Below, in pieces: positions 36,119-45,424 of a stretch of DNA of 64,000 nt (position 1 is its first letter; each line of letters begins with the position of its first letter). This stretch comes from Rothia nasimurium (lineage in GTDB: Bacteria > Actinomycetota > Actinomycetes > Actinomycetales > Micrococcaceae): positions 1,736,001-1,800,000 of the forward strand of contig NZ_CP056080.1 of assembly GCF_014217215.1 (NCBI RefSeq). The letters run 5' to 3'. The notes beneath the pieces are model-generated. The model was not told the origin of the DNA. It did not search any database and was given only the letters and a program-made list of their open reading frames with translations. A program made the translations under genes and the position numbers.

Positions 36119-36736
36119 CACCATCACCGCATCTGGAATGGTTGCGGGCTCACCCTCGGGTGAAGTGATATCCCGAATCCATTCTTCGGCCAGTACGATT
36201 TCAATATCGTCCCGGCCCTGGGTAAGAGCTCGGGCCTCTTCTGCTGCCTTGACCATGCGGGCCTTGTGTTTGCGGGCGTCCTCGGGGTCAGCGAAGGAGG
36301 GAGCACCTGCGTGCGCTACCGATATGAGCTCCCCACCGGGTTTCAGCAGGTCCAGGGCCGCTGCAAGCAGGGGCAGGCGGTCAAAGTCAGCGTAGGACTG
36401 CAAGAAACTAGTGACAATCAGGTCAAAACGCTGGTCGGTAGACCAGTCGGTGAGATCAGCGTCGATAAAGCTGGCCTCCACCCCCTCGGCTGCCGCGCGG
36501 GCGCGAGCGCGCCCTACCGCGACATCCGAAATATCGATGCCGGTAGCCTGCCAGCCGCGGGCTGCCAGCCAGAGTACGTCCCCGCCTTCGCCGCAGCCAA
36601 GGTCAAGGACGGAGCCGGGAGCGCGGTCTCCAATCAGGGTAACGAGTGAGGCGTTGGGCTTGCCCGACCACATCTGTTCCCGCTCTAAGTAAATCTCGTC
36701 CCAGAGTTCCCGAGAATTTTCTAGGTTTTCAGTCAT
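36095..36736 (-). CDS. Class I SAM-dependent methyltransferase, substrate unknown
   Basis: The 213 residues contain SVLDLGCGEGGDVLWLAARG (motif I, about 39-58), ATGIDISDVAVGRARARA (motif II), FIDADLTDW (motif III) and DLIVTSFLQSY (motif IV). It resembles the small TehB-like or ubiquinone/menaquinone-type methyltransferases of actinobacteria. The substrate cannot be inferred. The ATG directly follows the dapF stop (TAAATG), suggesting co-transcription with dapF, miaA and miaB. Confidence 0.8.
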   Translation of the reverse strand: MTENLENSRELWDEIYLEREQMWSGKPNASLVTLIGDRAPGSVLDLGCGEGGDVLWLAARGWQATGIDISDVAVGRARARAAAEGVEASFIDADLTDWSTDQRFDLIVTSFLQSYADFDRLPLLAAALDLLKPGGELISVAHAGAPSFADPEDARKHKARMVKAAEEARALTQGRDDIEIVLAEEWIRDITSPEGEPATIPDAVMVLRRAVHL

Positions 36737-37693
36737 TTAGCCCAGCAGCACCTTACCGGTCATAGCGGCAGGACCGGCCAGGACGACGTGTTCGAGGTTG
36801 TCGGGGCCCAGCACGAAGGTGACGGCGAGGGTTCCACCGGGTACGCGGACCAGCCACTCGTCGGGGGCGTCCTCGCCACCCCAGAAGCGGGTAGCGGCAG
36901 CGGCGGCGCAAGCGCCGGTACCGCAGGAGAGGGTTTCGCCGACGCCACGTTCGTGCACGCGCATGCGAATTGAGCCGATGTTTTCGGTGGTGGGGTCGCC
37001 GTCCTCTGCTGAGATTTCTTCGGGAACGACGAACTCTACGTTGGTGCCTTCAGGCGGGTTGGGTGAAACCTTGGGGGCCTCGTGCAGGTTTAGCCCGTCA
37101 AGTTTTCCGTCGGTGCCCAGCATGACGACGGTATGGGGGTTGCCCATGGTGATGGACAGGGCCCCGCGGGGAGTACGCAGGCCCTTGGCGATCACCTGGG
37201 CGTCGGTGCCGTTATCGCGGGCCATGTCACCGTTGATGAAGCCCCAGGGGCCCATATCGATGGCGTAGCCGTCTTCGGTGCGGCCCACGGCCTTGATACC
37301 GGCGCGGGTGGCGATGAGCAGGCGTCCGCCCTCTTCGAGCTCAACCAGTTTCTCGGTCAGCAAGTAGTCAACGAAGGCACGCACTCCGTTACCGCACATC
37401 TCAGCGATCGAGCCGTCGCCGTTGCGGTAGTCCATGAACCAGATAGCTTCGGGGGCCTCTTCCAGCAGGTGGGAGGCAAAATCCAGGTGCTCGGTCTTGA
37501 CCGCGCGAATAAAGCCATCGGCGCCGATGCCGAAGTGGCGGTCGGTCACCTTGGCAATGAGCTCAGCCGGCAGGTCGAGCTTAGCTTCGGGGTCGGCGAC
37601 GAAGATGAAGTCGTTACCGGTTGCCTGCCCCTTGGTGAGGGTCTTGCCGGTCAAATCGCCCCAGACGGGGGTTTCTACGGTGTGGGTTGCCAC
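36737..37693 (-). CDS. dapF: Diaminopimelate epimerase
   Basis: Converts LL- to meso-diaminopimelate, the precursor of lysine and the cell-wall crosslinking residue. The two catalytic cysteines are in EMCGNGVRAFVDYL (about 99-112) and TLSCGTGACAAAAATRF (about 233-249). The 318 residues are slightly long, with an N-terminal HTVETPVWG and an insert in the middle. It belongs to the leftward miaB-miaA-dapF-methyltransferase cluster, while dapA and dapB are 15-18 kb away. Confidence 0.95.
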   Translation of the reverse strand: MATHTVETPVWGDLTGKTLTKGQATGNDFIFVADPEAKLDLPAELIAKVTDRHFGIGADGFIRAVKTEHLDFASHLLEEAPEAIWFMDYRNGDGSIAEMCGNGVRAFVDYLLTEKLVELEEGGRLLIATRAGIKAVGRTEDGYAIDMGPWGFINGDMARDNGTDAQVIAKGLRTPRGALSITMGNPHTVVMLGTDGKLDGLNLHEAPKVSPNPPEGTNVEFVVPEEISAEDGDPTTENIGSIRMRVHERGVGETLSCGTGACAAAAATRFWGGEDAPDEWLVRVPGGTLAVTFVLGPDNLEHVVLAGPAAMTGKVLLG

Positions 37694-37729
37694 GGGTTTT
37701 GCCTTTCCGTTGTGGGGCGCTTTTTCTTC

Positions 37730-38692
37730 TTAGTCTAGTGGCTCGTGGCCCTTGATGATGGCCAGGGCCTCGGTGAGCAGATCGGGGCTGGACCAGTCAA
37801 GCCAGTGCACCCGCTCATCTGCCCTGAACCAGGTGAGCTGGCGGCGGGCGAACTGGCGGGTGGCGGTGACGGTATCTTCAACTGCCTGGGCGACAAAATA
37901 TTCCTCACCGGCAGGCAGCAAGCCGCGGGAGGCGTCCAGAACCTTGAGAAATTCCCGGTAGCCGATAGCTGCCGGGGCTGTTTTGCCCCGGCGCAGTCCC
38001 CTGGCTTCGAGGGCTTCTACCTCGGCCAGCAGCCCGGCTTCTTCCATGGCAACTACCCTCTGGTGCAGCCGCTGGTGCAGCTGGGCACGGTCGCCGTTGA
38101 GACCAATTTGCAGGGCAGGCTGGTGGTAGGTGCGGGTGGGCATAAAGGATGAGAAAGGGCGACCGGTCACCTCAAAGACCTCAAGGGCACGCACCAGGCG
38201 GCGGTCGTCCTTCACCCGCTCAGCTGATTCAGGGTCAACCGCGCGCAGGCGCTCCAGCAGGGGGCCGGGGCCGGACGCCGCCAGCTCAGCTTCCAGCCGA
38301 GCTCGCACCGCCGGGTCGGTTTCGGGAAATTCCAAAACGTCCAGGGCGGCACGCACATACAGGCCGGAGCCACCGACCAGAATCGGGTAGTTCCCGCGAG
38401 CGCGAATCTCGTCAAAGATAGCCCTAGCCTGACCCTGGAAGGTAGCGACCGAGGCTTCCTCAGTGACATCGAGGGTGTCGAGCAGGTGGTGGGGAACCCC
38501 CCGCATTTCTTCGGCAGTGACCTTGGCGGTGCCGATATCCATACCCCGATAGAACTGCATGGAATCGGCGTTGACGCACTCCCCGCCCAAAGCCCGTGCC
38601 AGCTCGATAGCGAGGGCGCTTTTACCTGAGCCGGTGGGGCCCACCACGGCGATGATGGGCAGGGAGCTGCTGGCGGCGTCCTTCTTTGTCAT
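37730..38692 (-). CDS. miaA: tRNA dimethylallyltransferase
   Basis: Transfers an isopentenyl group from DMAPP to N6 of A37 in tRNAs reading UNN codons. The 320 residues show [17 protein letters not shown] (P-loop, about 15-31), [19 protein letters not shown] (about 39-57), PHHLLD and [14 protein letters not shown] (about 102-115). It lies three bases downstream of miaB, so the two consecutive tRNA-modifying enzymes are made together, followed by dapF 36 bp later. Confidence 0.97.
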   Translation of the reverse strand: MTKKDAASSSLPIIAVVGPTGSGKSALAIELARALGGECVNADSMQFYRGMDIGTAKVTAEEMRGVPHHLLDTLDVTEEASVATFQGQARAIFDEIRARGNYPILVGGSGLYVRAALDVLEFPETDPAVRARLEAELAASGPGPLLERLRAVDPESAERVKDDRRLVRALEVFEVTGRPFSSFMPTRTYHQPALQIGLNGDRAQLHQRLHQRVVAMEEAGLLAEVEALEARGLRRGKTAPAAIGYREFLKVLDASRGLLPAGEEYFVAQAVEDTVTATRQFARRQLTWFRADERVHWLDWSSPDLLTEALAIIKGHEPLD

Positions 38693-38695
38693 GGG

Positions 38696-40210
38696 CTAGA
38701 GGGCGGGTTTGAAGGTGGGGAAGCCCAGGGAAACCGGGGTGCCAGGCACCTGGGTGGTGCCGGTACCGCAGGAGTCGGCCTGGGCGCGGTCCCAGGCGTC
38801 GCCTGCACGGGAGCGGCGCACCGAGTACTGGTCAGCGGTGGGGTCAGAAATCAGGTGGAAGGAACCGGCCTCGGTGATAGGCAGGGTCACCAGGTCACCG
38901 GGGCGGGGCACCTCGCATCCTTCGGGCACGGTGAAGTGCACCAGGCGCTGGTCGCGGGCGCGGCCCGACAGACGGCCGGTTTCTTCAGCCTTACGCCCTG
39001 ACTCTGCGGTAACCATCAGCTCAACGGTCTTACCCAGCTGCTTACGATTTTCTTCACCGGCGATACGGTCCTGCAGAGCGATCAGACGCTCGTAGCGTTC
39101 CTGCACCACAGCCTTAGGCACCTGGTTGGGCATGGTCGCTGCCGGAGTGCCGGGGCGAATCGAGTACTGGAAGGTAAAAGCGGACGAGAAACGCGACTCT
39201 TCGACCACGCGCAGGGTCTCCTGGAAGTCCTCTTCGGTTTCGCCGGGGAAGCCGACAATAATATCTGTGGTGATGACGGCATCGGGGATGCGCTCGCGCA
39301 CCTTCTCCAGAATGCCCAGGAACTTCTTGGAGCGGTAGGAGCGCTTCATGTCTTTGAGCACCTTGTCAGAGCCGGACTGCAGGGGCATGTGCAGCACGGG
39401 CATGACGTTGGGGGTTTCGGCCATAGCGTCGATGACGTCGTCGGTGAACATGGCCGGGTGGGGGGAGGTAAAACGGACGCGCTCCAGGCCCTCGATTTCG
39501 CCGCAGGCTCGCAGCAGCTTCGAAAACGCCTGGCGGTCGCCAAAGCCCACACCGTAGGAGTTGACATTCTGGCCCAGCAGGGTCACTTCGATAGCACCGT
39601 CGTCAACCAGGGCCTGCACTTCTGCCAGGATTTCGCCGGGGCGGCGGTCTTCTTCCTTACCGCGCAGAGAGGGCACGATGCAGAAGGTGCAGGTGTTGTT
39701 GCAGCCCACCGAGATAGAGACCCAGCCGGAGTACACGTGGTCGCGCTTGGTCGGCAGGGTGGAGGGGAAAACCTCCAGGGCCTCCAGCAGCTCAGCCTGG
39801 GCCTCGTTGTTATGACGGGCGCGCTCAAGCAGGGTGGGTAGGGAGCCAATATTGTGGGTACCGAACACCACGTCGACCCAGGGGGCCTTCTTCAGAATGA
39901 CGTCCTGGTCCTTCTGCGCCAGACAGCCACCTACGGCAATCTGCATGCCCTCGTTCTCACGCTTGACCGGGGCGAGCTGGCCCAGGTTACCGTAGAGCTT
40001 ATTATCGGCGTTTTCGCGCACGGCACAGGTGTTGAAAACGACCAGGTCGGGGGTGGTTCCCTCTTCTGCGGGCACGTAGCCTGATGCTTCAAGCAGGCCG
40101 CTCATGCGCTCTGAATCGTGTACGTTCATCTGGCAGCCGAAGGTACGCACCTCGTAGGTGCGGGTTTTGGGTGCTGCCACGGGCTTGTCGGTGTTCACGT
40201 CAATACTCAC
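38696..40210 (-). CDS. miaB: tRNA-2-methylthio-N6-dimethylallyladenosine synthase
   Basis: Radical SAM methylthiotransferase that completes the ms2i6A37 modification begun by MiaA. Over 504 residues, the N-terminal cluster-binding cysteines are in FGCQMN, NTCAVRE and VGGCLAQ; the radical SAM motif is [11 protein letters not shown] (CxxxCxxC, about 169-179); a TRAM RNA-binding domain is near 395-460. A 40-residue C-terminal tail is extra. Translation starts at GTG 40210. The divergent kinase-fold gene begins 34 bp away, so both promoters share that gap. Confidence 0.96.
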   Translation of the reverse strand: MSIDVNTDKPVAAPKTRTYEVRTFGCQMNVHDSERMSGLLEASGYVPAEEGTTPDLVVFNTCAVRENADNKLYGNLGQLAPVKRENEGMQIAVGGCLAQKDQDVILKKAPWVDVVFGTHNIGSLPTLLERARHNNEAQAELLEALEVFPSTLPTKRDHVYSGWVSISVGCNNTCTFCIVPSLRGKEEDRRPGEILAEVQALVDDGAIEVTLLGQNVNSYGVGFGDRQAFSKLLRACGEIEGLERVRFTSPHPAMFTDDVIDAMAETPNVMPVLHMPLQSGSDKVLKDMKRSYRSKKFLGILEKVRERIPDAVITTDIIVGFPGETEEDFQETLRVVEESRFSSAFTFQYSIRPGTPAATMPNQVPKAVVQERYERLIALQDRIAGEENRKQLGKTVELMVTAESGRKAEETGRLSGRARDQRLVHFTVPEGCEVPRPGDLVTLPITEAGSFHLISDPTADQYSVRRSRAGDAWDRAQADSCGTGTTQVPGTPVSLGFPTFKPAL

Positions 40211-40231
40211 CCGTACAGTCTACTAGGTTGC

Positions 40232-40237
40232 TATTCT
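40232..40237 (+). promoter_or_regulatory. -10 element of a likely leaderless promoter
   Basis: TATTCT lies seven bases before the ATG at 40245; there is no ribosome site between them, so a leaderless transcript is likely. The whole promoter must fit in the 34-bp gap or overlap the miaB start. Confidence 0.45.
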
Positions 40238-40244
40238 GGGCTCT

Positions 40245-41315
40245 ATGCCGGTTTGCCCTTCTCCCTCATTCTTTGCATCACGTGCCGCCCAGGCTGCAAG
40301 CGCCTACTCCCCTAGTGCGGTGGAGCAGCCCGTCGATTCTCCCGCTTTTTTGCGTCTGCTGGCCGGGCTTTTAGAGCGTTCTGTGGAGCTGACCGGCGTT
40401 CAGGTTGCTAGTGCCCAGATTCTGTCGAGCGGGATGCGGTCTGTGGTGGTTCGGGTGCGGGATCATCGCGGGGCGAGCTGCGTGCTCAAGTATTTTCGCC
40501 GCAAGGATTCAGCCTGCAACTCTGGCGGTTTTGGCTACCTGCGCGAAAAACACGGCCTTGCTGCCCTGGAGCAGGTCGCACCGGGGCTTTACCCCCGCCT
40601 ATTGGCTGCCGACGACGCTGCCCGTCTGCTGATTCTTGAGGACGTCACCGGCGGCGCCTCATCCGCTATCAGCTTGGGTGAGCTTCTGCTGTCGTCCGGG
40701 GCGGACGCCGCACCCCGGCAGGCCCTGGACGCTTGGGTAGATACCTGGGCTAGCATTCTGGGCTCTCCCGCCCAGGCTGCCGCCCAGGCATCTTTTGCCG
40801 CTGAGCTTGCGAGCGCTGACGCGCGGGCGTCCGCACCGGGGTCCCTACCCTCACCCCAGCTTGCCGACAAGGGCCTGCGCCTGCTGGCCGAGAGGGAAGG
40901 TGTGCCCGTGGGGTCGGTTGAGTTCACGCAGATGGAGGAGTCCGTGGAGGGCATTATCTACCCGGCGCCGAGTGAGAGGGTGCTGTCGTCCGGCGATTTT
41001 TCTCCGGCCAATCTGCTGCAGCAGGCGGCCCCTGGGGCGGGGGTGCGCGGTATCGACGCTGAGGGAACCTGCTGGCACCACTGGGCACTACCGGTGGCTG
41101 AACTCCTGCTGGGCTTCCCGTCCTGGCCTGAGGGGCCCCTACCGCAAGCAGTATTAAGCAGCCTGACCTGGCACACAAAAACCCAAGAATTCTACGAGCG
41201 AGTCTCACCCCAGCCCCAGGCAGCTTTTGATCACGACCAGCACGTGGCTTCAGCGGTTCTCACCCTCCAAGCAATCTTAACGGAACAAACTGTCGGGCAT
41301 AAGCAGTCACAATAG
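40245..41315 (+). CDS. Kinase-fold protein related to aminoglycoside phosphotransferases
   Basis: The 356 residues resemble the protein-kinase-like APH family: an ATP-binding lysine in ASCVLKYFRRKD (about 75-86), a hinge LLILEDVTGG (about 126-135) and the catalytic-loop SSGDFSPANLL (about 246-256) with Asp and Asn in place. The histidine before the Asp found in most APH enzymes is replaced by Ser, and the metal-binding motif after it (GIDAEG) is altered. It may be a small-molecule kinase of unknown substrate or an inactive relative; resistance cannot be inferred. The N-terminal 40 residues are Ala/Ser-rich. Confidence 0.65.
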   Translation: MPVCPSPSFFASRAAQAASAYSPSAVEQPVDSPAFLRLLAGLLERSVELTGVQVASAQILSSGMRSVVVRVRDHRGASCVLKYFRRKDSACNSGGFGYLREKHGLAALEQVAPGLYPRLLAADDAARLLILEDVTGGASSAISLGELLLSSGADAAPRQALDAWVDTWASILGSPAQAAAQASFAAELASADARASAPGSLPSPQLADKGLRLLAEREGVPVGSVEFTQMEESVEGIIYPAPSERVLSSGDFSPANLLQQAAPGAGVRGIDAEGTCWHHWALPVAELLLGFPSWPEGPLPQAVLSSLTWHTKTQEFYERVSPQPQAAFDHDQHVASAVLTLQAILTEQTVGHKQSQ

Positions 41316-41404
41316 CTCTTATTTTGCCCCGCCGGGAGTACTATCTACTTCAGTACCTCACACTGTACGCACCCTTCTTATGTTCCTCTACCCTAAGGAT
41401 TTCC

Positions 41405-42628
41405 ATGTCCTCGTCCGCTCCGTCAGGGTCAGTCGCCTATCAGCGCCCTGCCCCAACCCTCAGTGTCCTCCAAGGCATCGCCCTCATCTTCGGCACCAAT
41501 ATTGGCGCGGGCATCCTCAGCCTGCCCTACGCCGCCCGCAACGGTGGTTTCCTGGCGCTCGCCATTGCCCTCACCATTGCTGGTTTGCTGACTACCTTCT
41601 CTATGATGTACATCGCCGAGGTTTCTCAGCGCACCAAAGAACCACTTCAGCTCTCAGGTCTAGCAGAAAAGTACCTGGGTCAGGCCGGCCGCTGGGTCAT
41701 CTTCGCTGCTATCATGGTCAACTCCATCGGTGCACTCATAGCCTACGCCGCAGGCTCAGGCTCTCTGCTCAACAATCTCACCGGTTTACCACAGCTCGCT
41801 GGAACCCTACTTTTCTTCGCGCTTGGCTCCTTCATCATGTTTAAGGGTCTACACGCCACCGGTCTTGTCGAAGGGCTCATTACCACGGGCATGGCAGCGA
41901 TCATTCTTGCCCTCTCACTCTGGACTATTCTTGGCCCCGGCATCACTCTCTCCAACCTGGTAGAGTTGCACCCCTTCTTCATCGTGCCAATTATGAACCT
42001 AGCGGTCTTCACCTTTATGGCTCAGTACGTTGTCCCTGAGCTGGTACGCGGACTTGGCGACGCCAACCCCAAGGCTATCCCCACCGCTCTCGTTGGCGGC
42101 ATGTCAGCCACCGGTTTCACCCTAGCTCTGGTTCCTTTTGTCGCGCTGGGTCTGCTCGGTGATAACGTCTCTGAGGTTGTCACGCTCTCCTGGGGTGAGG
42201 CCCTGGGCCCTCTTGCTTACTACCTGGCTAACATCTTTGCCCTGCTGGCAATGTTTACCTCTTTTGTAGCTATCGCCTACACCGCTATGCGTAATATCCT
42301 CGATATCACTCGCTGGGAAGAACACGGACCGCTTCGTATCGCCGCTGTTGGCCTGACCGTTTTACCCCCGCTGGCTATCTCTATTGCCGGTCTAGGCGGT
42401 TTCGTTTCTGCCCTGTCATACGCCGGCGGCTTTGCCGGTGCTGCTATGTCTATCCTCCCGGTGCTCATGCTTCGAGCCGCCTGTAAAAAGGGCGAGCTAG
42501 AACCTGTCTGGACAGTGACCTGGCAAGCTCACCCCGTTGCCCAGGGGATTCTCATTGTGACCTATACGGTTGCCTTTATTTACTCGGTTGCCGCTATTTT
42601 CGGTCTACTGCCCAACGGCTGGTCGTAA
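41405..42628 (+). CDS. Aromatic/hydroxy amino acid permease (Mtr/TyrP-like)
   Basis: Inner-membrane transporter of the amino acid/polyamine fold with about 11 helices, 407 residues. The first helix carries the substrate-binding LIFGTNIGAGILSLPYAARN (about 24-43), typical of the HAAAP family that imports tryptophan, tyrosine or serine by proton symport. I place the start at ATG 41405 (AAGGA upstream); an open frame runs 27 codons further back but is not protein-like. The substrate is inferred from family only. A strong terminator follows. Confidence 0.87.
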   Translation: MSSSAPSGSVAYQRPAPTLSVLQGIALIFGTNIGAGILSLPYAARNGGFLALAIALTIAGLLTTFSMMYIAEVSQRTKEPLQLSGLAEKYLGQAGRWVIFAAIMVNSIGALIAYAAGSGSLLNNLTGLPQLAGTLLFFALGSFIMFKGLHATGLVEGLITTGMAAIILALSLWTILGPGITLSNLVELHPFFIVPIMNLAVFTFMAQYVVPELVRGLGDANPKAIPTALVGGMSATGFTLALVPFVALGLLGDNVSEVVTLSWGEALGPLAYYLANIFALLAMFTSFVAIAYTAMRNILDITRWEEHGPLRIAAVGLTVLPPLAISIAGLGGFVSALSYAGGFAGAAMSILPVLMLRAACKKGELEPVWTVTWQAHPVAQGILIVTYTVAFIYSVAAIFGLLPNGWS

Positions 42629-42652
42629 ACCTGCCGTAGGCCACATCAGACT

Positions 42653-42693
42653 GGGGCGCACGGTACATACCTCTGTACCGTGCGCCCCTATTT
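42653..42693. terminator. Bidirectional terminator between transporter and recX
   Basis: GGGGCGCACGGTACA (42653-42667) and its perfect complement (42674-42688) form a 15-base stem with a short loop, followed by TATTTTTA on the plus strand. It lies between two convergent genes. Confidence 0.9.
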
Positions 42694-43695
42694 TTAGTCA
42701 TAGTAGGAATAGCTATCCTGGGCGGTTATGCCCATCGCTTGAGCGTAGCTCTCGACCTCTTCGCGCACCACGCTAAAAGCTAGGCCCGCCGGGTAGCCCT
42801 TACGACCCAGCATAGCCACCAGGCGGCGCATGACCTTCTCTTTCTCAGCTCTGTCCCCCAGATTCATTGAGGGGCGCAATTTTTTGCGCACCAGCTCGTG
42901 GGCGTCGGCGCGCTCGTCCTCCTCGGTGCGCTGCTCCAGGGCTATTTCGGCAAGCTCGCCCTCAACGCCCTTGGTTTTCAACTCCCGCCGGATAGCCGAC
43001 CGCGACAGCTTCTTCACGTTCATTCGAGTGCGCACATACATATCGGCGAACTCAGCGTCATTAATCAGGTTGACCGCCTCAAAACGGTTCAGGATATCCT
43101 CAATAACCTCGGCAGAAATTTCTTTCTCAACCAGCTTTTTCTCCAGCATGGCCCGGGACTTAGGCGAGGCAGCAAGCTGATTCAGCACAATATTTTTAGC
43201 CCGCGTAAATTCACTCTCCGGTTCCTTACCGGCGCGGCCTCTCTTCTCGGGCATGGGAATAACCCCCTGCACCAGCATCTCTTCGTCGGTGACCGGCTCG
43301 TTCAGGGCTGAGCCTTCACGGAAGAGGGGCTGCGAGCGCTTGCGCTGGGGAGCTTCATTCTCTGGGGCGGACGCAGCCCCGATGGCGGGTGCGAAGGGCG
43401 AGCGGGCAGCGTATTTGGCGGGCGGCTTGCGAAACCCTTTTTTGAGGTTGGGGTTGCGGCGGCGGGTGTATTTGCCCTGACGGGCTGGTTCCGCAGCCTC
43501 GGCTACTTGCCCACCGTCACCGCTACTGCCCGCTACGGCTGATGCTTTACCGGTATAGGGGGTAGCGGTTTGCGTGCTGGCGTAGGCGCCAGACTCCCCC
43601 GGCAGGTCCTGGGCCAGGCCCTGTGCCGCCGGGTGCCAGGCCGGGTACTCCTCAGGGGCAAGAAAATCTTCGACTCGTGGGTTTTCTGCGCTCAC
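42694..43695 (-). CDS. recX: RecX regulatory protein with a long N-terminal extension
   Basis: RecX binds RecA filaments and restrains them. The conserved part occupies about residues 165-320: EFTRAKNIVLNQLAASPKS, LVEKEISAEVIEDILNRFE, INDAEFADMYVRTR and IRRELKTKGV, three-helix repeats of the family. The first 160 residues are an unusual Pro/Ala/Arg-rich, probably disordered extension (GKYTRRRNPNLKKGFRKPPA); typical RecX has about 150-200 residues in total. It lies downstream of recA, separated by a strong hairpin that should reduce its expression. Confidence 0.88.
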   Translation of the reverse strand: MSAENPRVEDFLAPEEYPAWHPAAQGLAQDLPGESGAYASTQTATPYTGKASAVAGSSGDGGQVAEAAEPARQGKYTRRRNPNLKKGFRKPPAKYAARSPFAPAIGAASAPENEAPQRKRSQPLFREGSALNEPVTDEEMLVQGVIPMPEKRGRAGKEPESEFTRAKNIVLNQLAASPKSRAMLEKKLVEKEISAEVIEDILNRFEAVNLINDAEFADMYVRTRMNVKKLSRSAIRRELKTKGVEGELAEIALEQRTEEDERADAHELVRKKLRPSMNLGDRAEKEKVMRRLVAMLGRKGYPAGLAFSVVREEVESYAQAMGITAQDSYSYYD

Positions 43696-43731
43696 ATTCC
43701 CCTCCTACTGCCTACATCGTGTCATGTCGAA

Positions 43732-43769
43732 AGCCGCCACTACCGAGGCTTCTCCCGGTAGTGGCGGCT
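43732..43769 (-). terminator. Hairpin between recA and recX
   Basis: AGCCGCCACTACCG (43732-43745) and its perfect complement (43756-43769) form a 14-base stem with a ten-base loop just after the recA stop. The minus-strand continuation lacks a long T-run, so partial read-through into recX is likely. Confidence 0.75.
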
Positions 43770-43789
43770 ACTAGCTCGCTGTTATGAGT

Positions 43790-44896
43790 TTAGAAGTTCT
43801 CAGAGATATCATCGAGCGGGTCAACAGAGGTGCTAGGCTCTACCTCGTCCAGCTCTTCCTCTTCGCCCTCAATGATGCCGAGCTTGACCATAGTCTTGTA
43901 CTTGATCTCTTCGGTCAGTTCGGGGTTGTCCTTGAGGAAACGGCGCACGTTTTCCTTACCCTGGCCCAGCTGATCGCCCTCGTAGGTGAACCAGGCGCCG
44001 GACTTCTTGACCACGTTGTGCTCAACGGCGAGGTCGAGAATGCCGCCTTCAACCGAGATACCCTCACCGTAGAGAATATCGAATTCAGCCTGCTTGAAGG
44101 GCGGAGCCATCTTGTTCTTGACGACCTTAGCGCGGGTACGGTTACCGATGGGGTTAGCGCCGTCCTTGAGGGTCTCAATACGGCGAATATCGATACGTAC
44201 CGAGGCGTAGAACTTCAGAGCCTTACCACCGGTGGTGGTTTCGGGTGAGCCGAAGAAAACGCCAATCTTTTCGCGCAGCTGGTTGATGAAGATAGCGGTG
44301 GTGTTGGTTGCTGACAGGCGGCCGGTAATCTTACGCAGGGCCTGGGACATCAGACGGGCCTGCAGACCCACGTGGGAGTCACCCATCTCGCCCTCAATTT
44401 CGGCGCGGGGCACAAGAGCGGCAACGGAGTCGACCACGATGATGTCGATGGAGCCAGAGCCCACCAGCATATCCATGATTTCCAGGGCTTGTTCACCAGT
44501 ATCGGGCTGGGAGACCAGCAGGGCGTCGGTGTCTACACCCAGCTTGGCTGCGTAGACCGGGTCAAGGGCGTGTTCAGCATCAATGAAGGCTGCGATACCG
44601 CCGGCCTTCTGCACGTTAGCCACAGCGTGGAGGGCGACGGTGGTCTTACCGGAAGACTCAGGGCCGTAGATTTCTACCACGCGGCCGCGGGGCAGGCCGC
44701 CAATGCCGAGGGCTGCGTCCAGAGCCAGAGCACCGGTTGAAATAGTTTCGACCTTGCTGGCCTCGCGGTCGCCCAGACGCATAACGGAACCCTTGCCGTA
44801 GTTCTTATCGATCTGGGCAAGGACGGCCTCAAGCGCCTTTTCGCGCCCTTCGGCGGGCACCTGACCTACTGACTGCATGCGAGTTTTCGCTGCCAT
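43790..44896 (-). CDS. recA: Recombinase RecA
   Basis: Forms filaments on single-stranded DNA, drives homologous recombination and triggers LexA self-cleavage. The 368 residues show the Walker [20 protein letters not shown] (about 70-88), the MAW-type [10 protein letters not shown], Walker [14 protein letters not shown] (about 148-160), L1 QALRKITG and [17 protein letters not shown], and an acidic C-terminal tail ([12 protein letters not shown]). No intein is present. Two SOS-box-like sequences lie about 165-200 bases upstream of its ATG. Confidence 0.98.
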   Translation of the reverse strand: MAAKTRMQSVGQVPAEGREKALEAVLAQIDKNYGKGSVMRLGDREASKVETISTGALALDAALGIGGLPRGRVVEIYGPESSGKTTVALHAVANVQKAGGIAAFIDAEHALDPVYAAKLGVDTDALLVSQPDTGEQALEIMDMLVGSGSIDIIVVDSVAALVPRAEIEGEMGDSHVGLQARLMSQALRKITGRLSATNTTAIFINQLREKIGVFFGSPETTTGGKALKFYASVRIDIRRIETLKDGANPIGNRTRAKVVKNKMAPPFKQAEFDILYGEGISVEGGILDLAVEHNVVKKSGAWFTYEGDQLGQGKENVRRFLKDNPELTEEIKYKTMVKLGIIEGEEEELDEVEPSTSVDPLDDISENF

Positions 44897-45060
44897 GTAT
44901 ATTCCTCATTTCTTATCGCGGTACGAGAGTTCTTCTCTGGCTACCACGGTAATACCTAGGGCTGACACTTTAAGGGTTCAGCACGAAGATTTTGAAAATC
45001 TGTGGATAACCCGGTTATGTGTCGCGGACTGCCGGTCGTTTGTTCACAATCCTACAGGAA

Positions 45061-45098
45061 TTCGAACACATTTTCTATTAAGTACGAACGATTTTCTA
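45061..45098 (-). promoter_or_regulatory. Two SOS-box-like sequences upstream of recA
   Basis: TTCGAACACATTTTCTA (45061-45077) and TACGAACGATTTTCTA (45083-45098) are similar to each other and spaced by about two helical turns. Both have a good CGAAC half site and a weak second half, so they may be a degenerate LexA operator for the rest of the 204-bp gap upstream of recA. Confidence 0.4.
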
Positions 45099-45100
45099 GA

Positions 45101-45322
45101 CTAGGGCCGCGGTTCGATATCGGGCCCCAGCTGCCGTTCCACAGGAACGTCCTGCACCCGACAGATAGCCAGCCATACCTCACGCACGTTGGCACCGGCG
45201 TCCAGGGCTTGCTGGGCCGTCAAATCACCGAAGTCCCCGGGCACCAGATCACGGGCTAGATGGCGGGCATAGACCGGACCAAACTCATGATCCATCGCCG
45301 CCCAAAATTCACTGAGCTTCAT
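45101..45322 (-). CDS. DUF3046 family protein
   Basis: Short conserved actinobacterial protein of 73 residues (start at ATG 45322, GGAGG upstream). It begins MKLSEFWAAMDHEFGPVYAR and contains DLVPGDFGDLTAQQALDAG and VREVWLAICRVQDVP, which fit DUF3046 well. The function is unknown, but the gene is normally found next to recA, as here, so a role in recombination or its control has been suggested only by context. It ends in EPRP and is followed by the recA leader. Confidence 0.85.
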   Translation of the reverse strand: MKLSEFWAAMDHEFGPVYARHLARDLVPGDFGDLTAQQALDAGANVREVWLAICRVQDVPVERQLGPDIEPRP

Positions 45323-45367
45323 CTTTTTCCTTCCTCCACAGTACACAGACACCACAGAACACAAAGA

Positions 45368-45396
45368 GAGCCGAGCCCTTGCGGGGCCCGGCTCCA
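45368..45396 (-). terminator. Hairpin after clgR
   Basis: GAGCCGGGCCC and GGGCTCGGCTC (minus strand) form a stem with one mismatch and a small loop 30-57 bases after the clgR stop; a short CTCTTTG follows. Likely a terminator. Confidence 0.55.
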
Positions 45397-45424
45397 TCTC
45401 TTAGTTGCCTAAAGAGTGAATCGT

